Positions 53,901 to 64,000 of a stretch of 64,000 nucleotides of DNA are shown in pieces. The stretch spans positions 3,909,087 through 3,973,086 of the forward strand of contig OX442314.1 in assembly GCA_949358305.1 (NCBI GenBank). Reading direction: 5' to 3'. A program made the position numbers and the translations under genes. The notes under the pieces were generated by a model. It was not told where the DNA came from. It did not search any database and saw only the letters and a list, made by a program, of their open reading frames with translations. This DNA is from Strigamia acuminata (taxonomy: Eukaryota; Arthropoda; Chilopoda; Geophilomorpha; Linotaeniidae). Numbering within the stretch: the first letter of the stretch is position 1; every line of letters starts with the position of its first letter.

Positions 53901-56900
53901 CTGTTCTTCCTGTCAATGCTGTTCTCGGAGGTTTGTATCAACTTTTGCTCAAATTTAGAAGCAAAAGCCTTCTTTGCCTCCATTTTAAATTACACATTAA
54001 ACAAAATCAAAAGATATCTTTCAACGAGCAAATTCAACCAAAGAAATCGAGTTACAAATGGAAAATAACTTGTTTTTAAAAAACTGATAATAAATCAATT
54101 AAAATCGTAAAAATTCGATTAAAATCGTAAAAATTCGATTAAAATCGTAAAAATTCGATTAAAATCGAAAAAATTCGATCAAAATCGTAAAATTTCGATT
54201 AAAATCGTAAAAATTCGATTAAAATCGAAAAAATTCGATCAAAATCGTAAAATTTCGATTAAAATCGTAAAATTTCGATTAATATCGTAAAAATTCGATT
54301 AAAATCGTAAAAATTCGATTAAAATCGTAAAAATTCAATCAAAATCGTAAAATTTCGATTAAATTCGTAAAATTTCGATGAAAATCGTAAAAATTCGATT
54401 ACAATCATAAAAATTCGATTAAAATCGTAAAAATTCGATTAAAATCGTAAAAATTCGATTAAAATCGTAAAAATTCGATTAAAATCGTAAAAATTCGATT
54501 AAAATCGTAAAAATTCGATTAAAATCGTAAAATTTCGATTAAAATCGTAAAATTTCGATTAATATCGTAAAAATTCGATTAAAATCGTAAAAATTCGATT
54601 AAAATCGTAAAAATTCAATCAAAATCGTAAAATTTCGATTAAATTCGTAAAATTTCGATGAAAATCGTAAAAATTCGATTACAATCATAAAAATTCGATT
54701 AAAATCGTAAAAATTCGATTAAAATCGTAAAAATTCGATTAAAATCGTAAAAATTCGATTAAAATCGTAAAAATTCGATTAAAATCGTAAAAATTCGATT
54801 AAAATCGAAAAAATTCGATCAAAATCGTAAAAATTCGATTAAAATCGTAAAAATTCGATTAAAATCGAAAAAATTCGATCAAAATCGAAAAAATTTCGAT
54901 TAAAATCGTAAAATTTCGATTAATATCGTAAAAATTCGATTAAAATCGTAAAAATTCGATTAAAATCGTAAAAATTCAATCAAAATCGTAAAATTTCGAT
55001 TAAATTCGTAAAATTTCGATGAAAATCGTAAAAATTCGATTACAATCATAAAAATTCGATTAAAATCGTAAAAATTCGATTAAAATCGTAAAATTTCGAT
55101 GCAAATCGTAAAATTTCGATGAAAATCGTAAAATTTCGATGAAAATCGTAAAAATTAGATTACAATCGTAAAAATTCGATTAAAATCGTAAAAACAAAGA
55201 AATCGATTAAAATCGTAAAGACAAAGAAATCGATTAAAATCGGGAAGAAAAAAACCCCAAAAAATCAATTAAAAACAAAAATAAAATAAAAATCGCATGA
55301 TAATAATAATAATAAATTAAATGTCCACCTTCTTGTACTCAGCATAATCAACGCTGCCATCCAATTGTTCTTCTCTTCCGGTGTTTTCGAGAACAAAACC
55401 ACGTGCGGTTGTTCGCGAGGAGCGATTTCAAAAGCGTTTCTCACCTCTAAACCATAAAAACCCAACAAATAAATAACACCAAAAAAAAACGTTTAAAACA
55501 CTCACCATCCGTATCCTCCCTATCGATAATCTCGATCTTTCGAATGAAATATTTCTCTTTCAGCCGATACTCGCCCACGGGACCGGTTACCGACGACCGC
55601 CGATTGTTCTGCTTACACATAATAATAAGACCATCGAATAGAATCACGTGTCGTTCCGTAAGACGTTTTCCCGACCCGATTTTCCCTAATAAACCATCTG
55701 CAAAAAAAATTAATCAATTAATTTTTCAATCAAAAATCGATTAAAATCGTTATAAATCGATTAAAATCGTTATAAATCGATTAAAATCGTTATAAATCGA
55801 TTAAAATCGTTATAAATCGATTAAAATCGTTATAAATCGATTAAAATCGTTATAAATCGATTAAAATCGATTAAAATCGTTATAAATCGATTAAAATCGT
55901 TATAAATCGATTTAAATCGTTATAATTCGATTAAAATCGTTATAAATCAATTAAAATCGTTATAAATCGATTAAAATCGTTATAAATCGATTAAAATCGT
56001 TATAAATCAATTAAAATCGTTATAAATCGACTAAAATCGTTATAAATCGACTAAAAACGTTATACATCGACTAAAATCGTTATAAATCGATTAAAATCGT
56101 TATAAATCGATTAAAATCGTAAGAAATCGCAAAAAATCGATTAAATACGTAAAAAAATCGATTAAAATTGTAAAAATAATCGATTAAAATCGTAAAAAAA
56201 TATATTAAAAACTTTTAAAAATCGATTAAAAACGCAAAAAATGATTAAAATCGTTAAAAATCAGATTAAAAACGCAAAAAATGATTAAAATCGTTAAAAA
56301 CCGATTAAAACCGCAAAAAATCGACTAAAACCGTAAAACAATCGTAATTGTGATGTACAAACCTAAAATAAACTCATTGCAACATTGGCCAATATCTTTT
56401 CCTTCCCAGCCGTCAATACTTTTCTGTATTTCGTTCATTCTTACCAAAGCGGCTTGCCTGCTCATGCGCCCCGAAATGCGCAACGACGTTTCCCTAAATA
56501 AAACGAACGTTTAACACGTAAAATTGTGTAGAAGAGCGAGACTCGTGTACCCGAATTTTCTTCTCGGCATTCCGCCGCATAACCTTTCGATGACGACTTG
56601 CAGCGGCCTAAGCAGACCTTCGGCTTGTTCGAGACTTTCGCGGTCTTCGTCGACGGGCGTGAGCTTCATTAGTACTTTTATGTGCTCGAAATACTGTAAA
56701 CAGTGATAGACAGGTCCCAGTTGAAGTGTAGGAAGAACGTATTTGATCGCAGATTTGAATCCTTGACCACCAGTCTAAAAAAATAAAGAAATTTCACATC
56801 AAAAAACCTTGGAAACATGCACGAAGAGAAACATTTTTGCGCTAAAAATGCATTTTATACGTAAAAATGGCGTTTTTAGACTCGAAAAGGACGTTTTATA

Positions 56901-59900
56901 TTCAAAATTTGCGCTTTTAGACTCAAAAGTGGCGATTTTAGACTCCAAAATGGCGATTTTTGACTCCAAAATGGCGATTTTAGATTCCAAAATGGCGATT
57001 TTAGGTTCCAAAATGGCGTTTTCGACAAACCCATTTTTCCGGCGCATTGAATTAATTTTCGACTCTGTAATGCATTTTAAATAGAATTTCTTAAATGCAC
57101 CAAAAAATTTAATAATGATAGTGGGAAAAAAAATGGAACTATGTCTCGTGAGGTTATTTGACGTACTGCAACCTTGGACATCCATTTTTCCTTTTTCCAC
57201 GTGCACCCGAATTCCAGCCACACAACGAACAACGTAAAAACATAAAGAATAATAAACAACAATTCCGGCATTAAATATGCAAGCTCGAGCCGACAAAATG
57301 GCAAAAACATTATTATTCTGGACGAATTAACGAGCCGGATTTATGCTGATCTCCAGGTGTTGAATCGTGGTAAAATCGGAGCTCTGAAATCCAAAATGGC
57401 TGCCAACACGTGACTCAACAATCGGCCAATTACGTTTCAAAATGCCTTTTAGAGTCAAAAATGGCGTCTTTAGACTCAAAAATGACGATTTAGATTCAAA
57501 AATTGCGATTTTAGACTGAAAAATTGCGATTTTAGACTCAAAAATAAACTTTTAGATCAAAATGTACATTTTTTCACTCAAATTGAACTACTTTTGCATT
57601 AAAAATATAAAAAAAAACTAAAAAACTAATTTTTTAGATGCTCAAATGCAAAACTAAACACTTTTTGCATATATTTCGAAACAAACCCACCGTTTTATGC
57701 ACAAAAAACAGACTAATTTACCTGCAAAGAATAGCAAACGTCAGATCTCTGCAGAAGTTCAAATAATTTATCCCTGCTGTAAGGCAAACGTGGCTCATTG
57801 CGATTATTGGAACGAAATGTATCGTGAGCGTATTTATCGTAAACATCGAATTCAGCTGCCTAAAAAATCAAACAAATAAATAAATAAATAAAACAGCGAC
57901 CAATCCACGCGTTTCTTCACCTCCGCAAGCTCCTCAAAACAACTCCCTATCGTCGGTATTTGTTTCTCTTCCGTCATTTCCAAAGTGTCTTCAATGGCGC
58001 CCACTAGAGTGACCGTAAAGTCGTATATGTCTAAAATATTACTAAAAACGATGTCTACATCGTGCTGAAAATTAAAAATTAAAAATTACAATTAAATTGT
58101 CGTATTATACCGCTTTAAACCGCATGTAAACTCAGTTTTTACCCACATACGAATTGTTTTCAATGGAAATTGAACCAAAACGAGCTTAAAATGCATTTTT
58201 AGATGCCCAAAATGTAGGAAATTGACCTAATTTCAATAAATTTACCCAAATTTTAAACAAAATCCTTCAGAATATCAATTAAACGCGAGTTGGTAATCCC
58301 GTGTACAGCGGCATGCGGCTTAAAAGGCTTAAAATGATAAATTCGCCGTTCCCGATTACCTTGTTGACGGATAATCGGACAAAGGGTTCGCGAAACACTT
58401 TAATAATCATGTTCAGTTCTCGTAAATATTGTTTCTCTTCGTACAAAAAATCCTTGATTCTTTCGTCGTACGTTCCCGCCGTCCTGCAAATCGGTTCTTC
58501 CTCTATCGTTAATGCGACGTCTTCGTCTTGGTAAAACATGTCCATTAAAACCTTCGATAGAAAATAAAAAAATGAAATTTTTTATGTTTTTAATATTTTT
58601 TTGGGTATTTTTTGCGATTACCTTATCGGCACACATGGCAACTCTGATATCTTGACACGTAATTTCTTTGTGCCGGATATTTTGAACGTAATTCCCCGCC
58701 AACTGCGATCGAGAGAGGATTTGAGCGAGGGAATTAAGGATGGGTCGAGTGATTTGCTTACTTTCAAAATGTCAGCGGAAATGTATTCTAAAACTGCGAC
58801 TATGTACATGGACACTTGATAATCTATTTTGTAAGCCAGGACCTCCTGCAATTTGCATTTAGAACGTTAGAAATCGATTGGAAATTGACATTTTTCGACA
58901 AAATTGTGATAATATTTATGAATTTTCGACAAAATTTAGATAATATTTATGAATTTTCGGCAAAATTGTGATAATATTTATGAATTTTCGACAAAATTGT
59001 GATAATATTTATGAATTTTCGACAAAATTGTGATAATATTTATGAATTTTCGACAAAATTGTGATAATATTTATGAATTTTCGGCAAATTTGTGATAATA
59101 TTTATGAATTTTCGACAAAATTGTGACAATCTTTACGAATTTTCAGCAAAATATTAAAGAATTTTCTTAGATTTGTTGAGATTTACCTCAAATCTGTAAC
59201 GTTTTGAAAAAGATTTAGCTAAAATTTCTCCATTATTTATAGAAATATATCGAAATTTTCCCAAATTCATCAAAAAATTCATCAAAATTCATCAAAAATG
59301 ACTCAAATTTTGTCTAAATTCATCAAAAATGACTCAAATTTTGTCTAAATTCATCAAAAATGACTCAAATTTTGTCTAAATTCATCAAAAATGACTCAAA
59401 TTTTGTCTAAATTCATCAAAATAGACTCAAATTTTGTCTAAATTCATCAAAATGATTCAAATTTTGTCTAAATTCATCAAAAATGACTCAAATTTTGTCT
59501 AAATTCATCAAAATTCATCAAAATAGACTCAAATTTTGTCTAAATTCATCAAAATGATTCAAATTTTGTCTAAATTCATCAAAAATGACTCAAATTTTGT
59601 CTAAATTCATCAAAAATGACTCAAATTTTGTCTAAATTCATCAAAATGATTGAAATTTTGTCTAAATTCATCAAAAATGACTCAAATTTTGTCTAAATTC
59701 ATCAAAATTCATCAAAATAGACTCAAATTTTGTCTAAATTCATCAAAATGATTCAAATTTTGTCTAAATTCATCAAAAATGACTCAAATTTTGTCTAAAT
59801 TCATCAAAATTAATCAAAAATGACTCAAATTTTGTCTAAATTCATTAAAAATGACTCAAATTTTGTCTAAATTCATCAAAAATGACTCAAATCTCATCAA

Positions 59901-60550
59901 AACATCCCCAATTCCTAAAAAAAAAAAAAATTTTCCAAAAAAAATTTCCAAATTTCTCGACATTCCTACAAAACATCCGAAACATTACAAAAACCACACG
60001 AAAAACACGCCAATCTCATCAAATTCATCAATTCGAGCGCCACCTTCGCCGAACCACCCACTCCAAGCATGAAAAAACGCACTTTTTGTAGCAAAGGATG
60101 AATTTTTTCCATAGGAAATACTAAAGGGTTCTTCTTCTTCCCTTTCTCGATAGCGGACTGAGCCTCGCTTATCGCCCACTTCTCGATCGGGTGAGGGAAA
60201 GTTCGTTGAACACGGTCTTCCACATCGGACACTTGATGCGGCTGAGCAGCACACAACATCCCCAGCAACTTGAGCACCAAACTCTCCACGTACTCCAGCG
60301 CATCTTCCTTGGCCGTCAGCGTCGAATGCACTTGATACTGCACCTTGAAAAACACGAAAAAGAAAGGACGAAAAAACGCAAAAAATTAAAATCCAAATTC
60401 AACAAATTGTCGTCGCACGTCGCTCGACCAATCAGGTTCGCCTACTTGTTTGAGAGCATTCACGAAAAGTCCTTTCCATTTGAGCGCATTCGCCTCGTTT
60501 TCGAAATCGTAGGGACCTTGCTCGCAAATGGCGGTGGAGGCGGAAAACAT
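46705..60550 (-). CDS. Sos: Son of sevenless, Ras guanine-nucleotide exchange factor, 1,288 aa, 22 exons
   Basis: Exons: 60550-60446, 60343-60083, 58845-58762, 58702-58622, 58551-58360, 58064-57921, 57859-57722, 56774-56551, 56493-56363, 55697-55506, 55446-55329, 53629-53336, 52354-52217, 51508-51352, 51295-51188, 51129-50974, 50873-50691, 50630-50513, 50440-50265, 49378-49262, 48508-48235, 47180-46705; 3,867 nt, phases agree. Domains: histone fold (1-190, [19 protein letters not shown]), DH (about 205-400), PH (about 435-555, [11 protein letters not shown]), REM (about 570-730, [20 protein letters not shown]), CDC25 (about 785-1010, [35 protein letters not shown]), and a proline tail with [24 protein letters not shown] and QLPPRTYR, ligands for the SH3 domains of Drk/Grb2. 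It loads Ras with GTP at the membrane downstream of receptor tyrosine kinases. The exon 12-13 intron is AT-AC. An in-frame upstream ATG (60754) is less likely as start. Confidence 0.95.
47255..47935. repeat. TTTCTAGGTCGAAAAATG satellite, last SOS intron
   Basis: About 35 degenerate units of 18-22 bases (AATTTCTAGGTCGAAAAATG and GATTTCTAGGTCGAAAAATGT) fill the intron before the proline-rich exon. Confidence 0.9.
51690..51975. repeat. AAATTTCGAAATTTCGTCCATATTTT satellite, SOS intron
   Basis: About eight copies of a roughly 34-bp unit containing the self-complementary core AAATTTCGAAATTT. Confidence 0.88.
52355..53335 (-). other. U12-type AT-AC intron of SOS
   Basis: Between exon 12 (ends ...LIER) and exon 13 (starts FNIREPP) no GT donor keeps the frame. 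The exon edge reads GAAAG then ATATCCTTT (from 53335), the U12 5' splice consensus. TTCCTTAAT (52376-52368) matches the U12 branch site, and the intron ends in AC at 52356-52355, 14 bases after the branch adenosine. The joined codons give ERFNI, matching human SOS (ERFEI). Confidence 0.93.
52566..53302. mobile_element. Insertion inside the U12 intron
   Basis: CTGTGCGATTAT (52566-52577) and its complement ATAATCGCACAG (53291-53302) bound 737 bases. The inside has GGTACC-rich ends (TTCCCGGTACC near 52620; TTTCGCGGTACCGAAACCC near 53205) and a satellite of AAAATGGCCGTTTTTCGTC units (52690-53080). The relic copy of the intron at 53818 lacks this stretch, which supports it being an insertion. Confidence 0.6.
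53818..54040 (-). repeat. Relic duplicate of the U12 intron and end of exon 12
   Basis: 53818-53995 copies 52365-52545 (shared GTAGGCAGAAATGTAGCTGC, CTACTAGCAATTCAACTGTT, GGAGGTTTGTATCAACTTTT). About 54003-54035 copies 53322-53352, the donor side and the last exon 12 codons. On the minus strand it has a degraded donor (ATATCTTTT) and a branch-site-like TTTCTTAAT. Confidence 0.82.
54075..55195. repeat. 20-bp satellite AAAATCGTAAAAATTCGATT, SOS intron
   Basis: About 56 units, with higher-order blocks (the run with AAATTCGTAAAATTTCGATG and TTACAATCATAAAAATTCG variants recurs about every 300 bases near 54360, 54650 and 55010). The unit contains ATTCGATT/AATCG, so strands partly self-pair. Confidence 0.93.
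55738..56125. repeat. 20-bp satellite AAATCGATTAAAATCGTTAT, SOS intron
   Basis: About 19 near-identical units directly upstream (minus strand) of the PH-domain exon. The sequence is related to, but distinct from, the array in the next intron. Confidence 0.93.
58900..59890. repeat. Two 31-bp satellites, second SOS intron
   Basis: 58905-59150 repeats TTTTCGACAAAATTGTGATAATATTTATGAA-type units about eight times. 59280-59890 repeats CTCAAATTTTGTCTAAATTC-type 31-base units about 20 times. Confidence 0.9.
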
Positions 60551-60900
60551 GTCCAAAGTGGGGTGTGCAGTGCACTTGACCGCTTTCTCCTCATGTGTCC
60601 GCCATGATGACGGCTCAAGGGCTGAACGGCTCAACGACCAGTCGGGGGGTGCGCTCTGCGCCCAACAAATCAATTCGGCGCGCGAGCACGGATTAGTCGC
60701 TTCGGGTGCGCAGTTTCGTCCGGGTGTCGTTGCTGCTCGCGGAATCGAGTACACGGAAAGTGTTCAATTTCTTCCGCATGCCGATAACGTTGAATTATTA
60801 CTTCTTATTAGTCGGTTCGAGAATACGCGCACTGCGCAGCTTGTGCGCGCACTTTTGCGTGTGGTCTGACACCGCGTGACGGTTTATCGAACTAGATTGT
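60551..60900 (-). promoter_or_regulatory. SOS 5' leader and promoter region
   Basis: A GC-rich island (60600-60870) in an AT-rich setting, with repeated CGCGC/GCGCAG motifs, just upstream of the SOS start. The SOS frame stays open upstream to 60754, so part of it may be leader. Confidence 0.45.
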
Positions 60901-62070
60901 TATAAAATCAAATGTAAAACAAAATATAAAATATATATTTTAGAATTTTAGAATTTAAATTTTAAAAAAAAAATAAAAAAAATTTAAATATAATAAAATA
61001 AAGCGTGAATTTTAACAGCTATTTTGTTTATTTATTTAGGCCTATTTCGTAAAGTACATTGTTTTCTGTTATTCCTTAACGTATTTGGATAAAATATTAT
61101 TGCACAAAGAGAAAAAAAACCAATTAGAGTGAGAGTTCGAAATATCACATAAATATAAAATAAAAAAATGCTACATATTCGATTTCGAGATCACATCATC
61201 ACGTCTTGGATATACATAGCGGCCATTTTGAAAAATAAAAACTTGAATTTCTCCATTTTAAAATAACAAATCAAGTAAAAACCTGAGTCTGAATCAACAA
61301 AAATATGCTCTCAACCCCCTAGAAACGAGTTTTCGCATTGCACGGACTCGGAACGTAAAAATATTACAAAGAAATAACAAATAACAAAACACAAACTGGC
61401 ATTTTAGCTCACAACACGAAAACAGGAGAGAAAATAATCGTCCAATCTTCGTCAACGGAATGAAAATATCAAACAGAAGCACCAACATTATACCGAAAAC
61501 ATGACACGACATTAATCTTTGGTATATTTTGCTGTATGTCACAGTTACGAGCAAAAATACAAATCAAATTGGCATCTAAACATCGAACAATTCCAACTGT
61601 GACAAGAAAAAAGCACAAAAATTGGATTTTTTTTCCAAACACTTTTTAAGTTGAGATCACAAATCTGCGATAAAGCTTACATATTTGATCGTAATATATA
61701 ATTTTATATTTTTATATCATAAAACACGCGTTTAAGTATGTTTTGGCAACACTTTTTTACTCTTCAAGATGATATTTAAACAAAATTCAACAATATGATA
61801 TTTACAGTAATGCAACAACAGATGATCGATTGATTAAATAAATAAATAAATAATACTATAATTGGTCAAGATTTAAGAGTTCGAATTAATAAATAATTTC
61901 AAAATTTTCTTCTTTTTTTTTTTTTTTAGTAAAAAATCATCTTTATCAAACATTACTCCGTATTCAATTATTATTATGCTTGTTTAAGTATTTAACAAAA
62001 CGAATTGAGATTTAAGACATTTAAATGCACAGAGAACAGGTAAATCCCTAGAACCAAGAAGGATTTCGAT
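60901..62070. other. AT-rich gap between SOS and the next unit
   Basis: No frame with family resemblance. On the minus strand it could be the 3' UTR of the exon at 62254-62071; AATAAA occurs repeatedly (for example the complement of TTTATTTATTTAGG at 61027-61040). Confidence 0.4.
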
Positions 62071-62254
62071 CTAAGACGGGGATTCTTCGAGATGGTTTAA
62101 GAGTTTATGTCCAATCGAGCGAACGTTTGAGTGCAGTGACAACGACGACGACGCGGATCGTTGAAATGAGTCGCAGCACTGATGAACACGTTTATTCATA
62201 TATAATATTCGCACTCGGAGTAATTTCTCATTAATAATTGTTCCGTTTAATAAC
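62071..62254 (-). CDS. Possible terminal exon of a minus-strand gene entering from the right
   Basis: A TTTTCTTTTAG acceptor at 62255 precedes an open stretch ending at TAG (62073-62071), with about 60 residues: LLNGTIINEKLLRVRILY, a serine run and HKLLNHLEESPS at the end. Codon use is less AT-biased than the surroundings. I do not recognise it, and no upstream exon could be joined in frame within the window. Confidence 0.3.
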
Positions 62255-62329
62255 CTAAAAGAAAACAAAGGTTATTTATTTATTTTAAGTGAATTATTTT
62301 TTAATAAGGGTTTCATTAATAGAAGCGAT

Positions 62330-63110
62330 TTTGTAATTTTGCAATTTTGTAATTTTGCAATTTTAGCAATTTTGCAATTTTGAAATTTTAGCATTTTTGT
62401 AATTTTGCTATTTTAGCAATTTTGTAATTTTGCAATTTTGCAATTTTAGCAATTTTGTAAAGTTTACAATTTTAGCAATTTTATAAAGTTTCCTATTTTA
62501 GCAATTTTGTAATTTTGCTATTTTAGCAATTTTGTAATTTTGCAATTTTAGCAATTTTGCAATTTTGAAATTTTAGCATTTTTGTAATTTTGCTATTTTA
62601 GCAATTTTGTAATTTTGCAATTTTGCAATTTTAGCAATTTTGTAAAGTTTACAATTTTAGCAATTTTATAAAGTTTCCTATTTTAGCAATTTTGTAATTT
62701 TGCTATTTTAGCAATTTTGTAATTTTGCTATTTTAGCAATTTTGTAATTTTACAATTGTGTAATTTTAGCAATTTGGTAAAGTTTGCTGTTTTAAAAATT
62801 TTGAATTTTTGGTAATTTAGTAATTTTGCTATTTTAGCAATTTTGTAGTTTGCTATTTTAGCAATTTAGCAATTTTGAAATTTTTGCAATTTTGTAATTT
62901 TGCTATTTTAGCAATTTTGTAATTTTGCTATTTTAGCAATTTTGCAATTTTAGCAATTTTGAAATTTTAGCAATTTTAGCAATTTTGAAATTTTAGCAAT
63001 TTTGAAATTTTAGCATTTTTGTAATTTTGTAATTTTGCAGTTTTAGCAATTTTGAAATCTTAGGAAATTTGTAATTTTGCTATTTTAGTAATTTTGCAAT
63101 TTTGGACCTG
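62330..63110. repeat. GCAATTTTGTAATTTT satellite
   Basis: Degenerate 8-16 base units (AATTTTGC, ATTTTAGC, ATTTTGTA) with longer blocks repeated: the stretch 62390-62500 recurs at 62575-62690. Confidence 0.9.
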
Positions 63111-64000
63111 GCGAAAACCGACTCTGTGATCAATTTTTATCAATTTTTTGTTTCCGCAAACAATAAAGTACATACATAATGCTAATGACCAATTACGGGA
63201 ACAAATCGGTTTCATCAACACCCACGTGCGACTAAATTTGACAGCATCAAAAATGATCGATTTTACAATTAACACAAAATCACAAAATTACACAACCTCA
63301 ATGAAACCCTTTAATATTGATTTCACTTTGTCGTTTTTTCGTCGTTCACGTTTGGCCCGCTCACGCAATAATATCATCAAAAACCTGCAAAAAAAAATAA
63401 ACAAAATTGATCGCACGTTTACAAAATTAACCAAATCAATAATAACCAATTCAATTTCCAAACGTTTTCTCCGAATTTCTCGCAAAAATCCAACATTTTA
63501 GGTGTGCTAAGCTTATTTCGGTTTCCCTCTGGCGTCAACAAATGGAAGTTCTTACACTTTTACAATTTACAAGTTCAGGGAAGATGAAAATCAAAATTTT
63601 CAAGTAGATTTTAAAAATGGGAGACATAGTTCGGTCTAAAATATCAATTTATCCGCAGAATTTATCACACTTTGATCCGTTGCAATTTCAAAATCAACAT
63701 TTCCCAATCCGGCGTACAACAGCACGCTCGCAGCGGCGGTTTGTCGAAACTTACTGTTAGGCGAATCTAAACGAACGTACGATGGGGATAAATGCAGTCG
63801 AATCTTATTTTTCTTTTATTACTGGACAAATTCATCTAAATCAGGCACTTGGGGTGGGGTTTAGTTTGAATTTTCGTCGAATAAACACACGCACGGGTCG
63901 ATTAATCGGTGCTGGCAACTGAAAACGTTGGCACGGTCGAGCATCGTCCTCGTTGTCGTTGTCTCGGCCATTCTCTCTCGTTCTCTCTCTCGCGGCGAAT
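63111..64000. other. Right end: no certain gene; one open minus-strand stretch
   Basis: A minus-strand frame from about 63830 to TAG (63638-63636) reads LHLSPSYVRLDS, FRQTAAASVLLYAGLGNVDF, looking protein-like but unassigned and without a good acceptor. The final 100 bases are GA/CT-rich (CTCTCTCGTTCTCTCTCTCG at 63970-63990) and could be a promoter of a minus-strand gene with ATG at 63972. A plus frame at 63148-63501 looks like chance in AT-rich DNA. Confidence 0.3.

Noticed and set aside
60551-60754. SOS start at the upstream in-frame ATG (60754)
   Set aside because: The extra 68 residues do not resemble the SOS N terminus, while MFSAS... at 60550 leads directly into the conserved [15 protein letters not shown] region.

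Overview
The window is nuclear DNA of an animal, most likely an arthropod. It is AT-rich, its genes are split into many short exons with GT-AG introns, and the proteins are animal ones: an ABCA transporter, the SNARE Vti1, mitochondrial ribosomal protein S18A, a TRIAD3-type RBR ubiquitin ligase and Son of sevenless. An interstitial CCTAA array (the arthropod telomere repeat TTAGG read from the other strand) supports this; no species is claimed. Exon ends below were read by eye from splice sites, reading phase and family similarity; every multi-exon coding length given closes to a multiple of three.

1-17.6 kb, accessory: (a) the 5' part of a Ty3-like LTR retrotransposon on the minus strand (gag plus a 2.07-kb LTR); (b) a truncated copy of the middle of the ABCA gene (3105-7228), cut by that LTR; (c) a complete young LTR element (7360-14809) with identical-looking 631-bp LTRs, a tRNA-Pro-like primer site, an intact 948-aa gag and a second long ORF, but no protease, reverse transcriptase, RNase H or integrase; (d) a small transcription unit made of a duplicated exon pair; (e) CCTAA repeats.

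17.6-30.7 kb: a complete ABCA full transporter on the minus strand (20 coding exons, 1,674 aa), its introns full of MITEs and private minisatellites. It shares a divergent promoter with Vti1 (31.0-34.3 kb, plus strand, 222 aa), whose third intron holds a 1.27-kb foldback transposon with a 9-bp target duplication.

35-44.5 kb: mL66/MRPS18A (minus, 193 aa), a weak small gene beside it, a large hairpin element with a nested hAT MITE, a decayed IMP4 pseudogene, and an RNF216-like RBR ligase (plus, 351 aa, one GC-AG intron). The start region of the ligase is a diverged copy of the mL66 promoter.

46.7-60.6 kb: complete Son of sevenless (minus, 22 coding exons, 1,288 aa), with one U12-type AT-AC intron and a relic duplicate of that intron next door. 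60.6-64 kb holds the SOS 5' flank, a possible terminal exon of another minus-strand gene and an AT-rich satellite. The ordinary genes serve separate housekeeping roles (lipid transport, vesicle fusion, mitochondrial translation, ubiquitination, Ras activation); nothing indicates that they act as one system.
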